Below, piece after piece: positions 6,212 to 6,273 of a stretch of 6,273 nt of DNA. The notes under the pieces were generated by a model. The model ran no database searches. It was not told where the DNA came from and was given only the letters and a program-made list of their open reading frames with translations. The stretch covers positions 1 to 6,273 of the forward strand of contig JAPLUJ010000680.1 of NCBI GenBank assembly GCA_026397695.1, given 5' to 3'. The DNA is from Verrucomicrobiota bacterium. GTDB taxonomy: Bacteria; Verrucomicrobiota; Verrucomicrobiia; Verrucomicrobiales; Akkermansiaceae. Numbering within the stretch: the first letter of the stretch is position 1; every line of letters starts with the position of its first letter. Both the position numbers and the translations under genes were made by a program.

Positions 6212-6273
6212 CGCGCCCATGCATACCCTATCCCCCCGGAAACACAAGCCCCAGGCGCAGTGCAAGGTGCACA

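Overview
The window looks like a chromosomal stretch from a GC-rich member of the PVC superphylum, most probably Verrucomicrobiota. The pointers are a small basic protein (403-558) of a type I know from Chlamydiae, Verrucomicrobia and Planctomycetes, a tiny lipoprotein with an ERHEFEGPNGTKQLHEH core that resembles verrucomicrobial hypothetical proteins, and mostly weak or absent Shine-Dalgarno sequences. This assignment is inferred from protein character, not from a database search.

All seven supported genes lie on the minus strand, so transcription runs from high to low coordinates. In that order they are: a small putative lipoprotein (6211-6056); an intergenic stretch holding a heptamer tandem repeat, a candidate intrinsic terminator and a leader hairpin; an SLC13-type anion/sodium symporter with two cytosolic RCK_C domains (5907-4075); an uncharacterised AAA-like P-loop ATPase with an 11-proline linker (3972-2560); nuoD (2499-1240) and nuoE (1196-594) of respiratory complex I; the small basic protein (558-403); and the N-terminal part of an S4-domain rRNA pseudouridine synthase, cut off by the left window edge (329-1).

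Gaps are short: 102 bases between symporter and ATPase, 60 between ATPase and nuoD, 43 between nuoD and nuoE, 35 between nuoE and the small basic protein, and 73 between that and the pseudouridine synthase. Co-transcription of at least nuoD-nuoE-small basic protein is plausible. nuoD and nuoE are adjacent as in a normal nuo operon, but nuoC is not upstream and nuoF is not downstream, so the complex I genes are split in this genome. The two leftmost genes may both serve the ribosome. No functional link between the symporter, the ATPase and complex I can be shown from sequence.

No rRNA, tRNA, CRISPR array, insertion sequence or prophage gene is visible. The least understood gene is the ATPase. 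The most structured non-coding region is 5908-6055.
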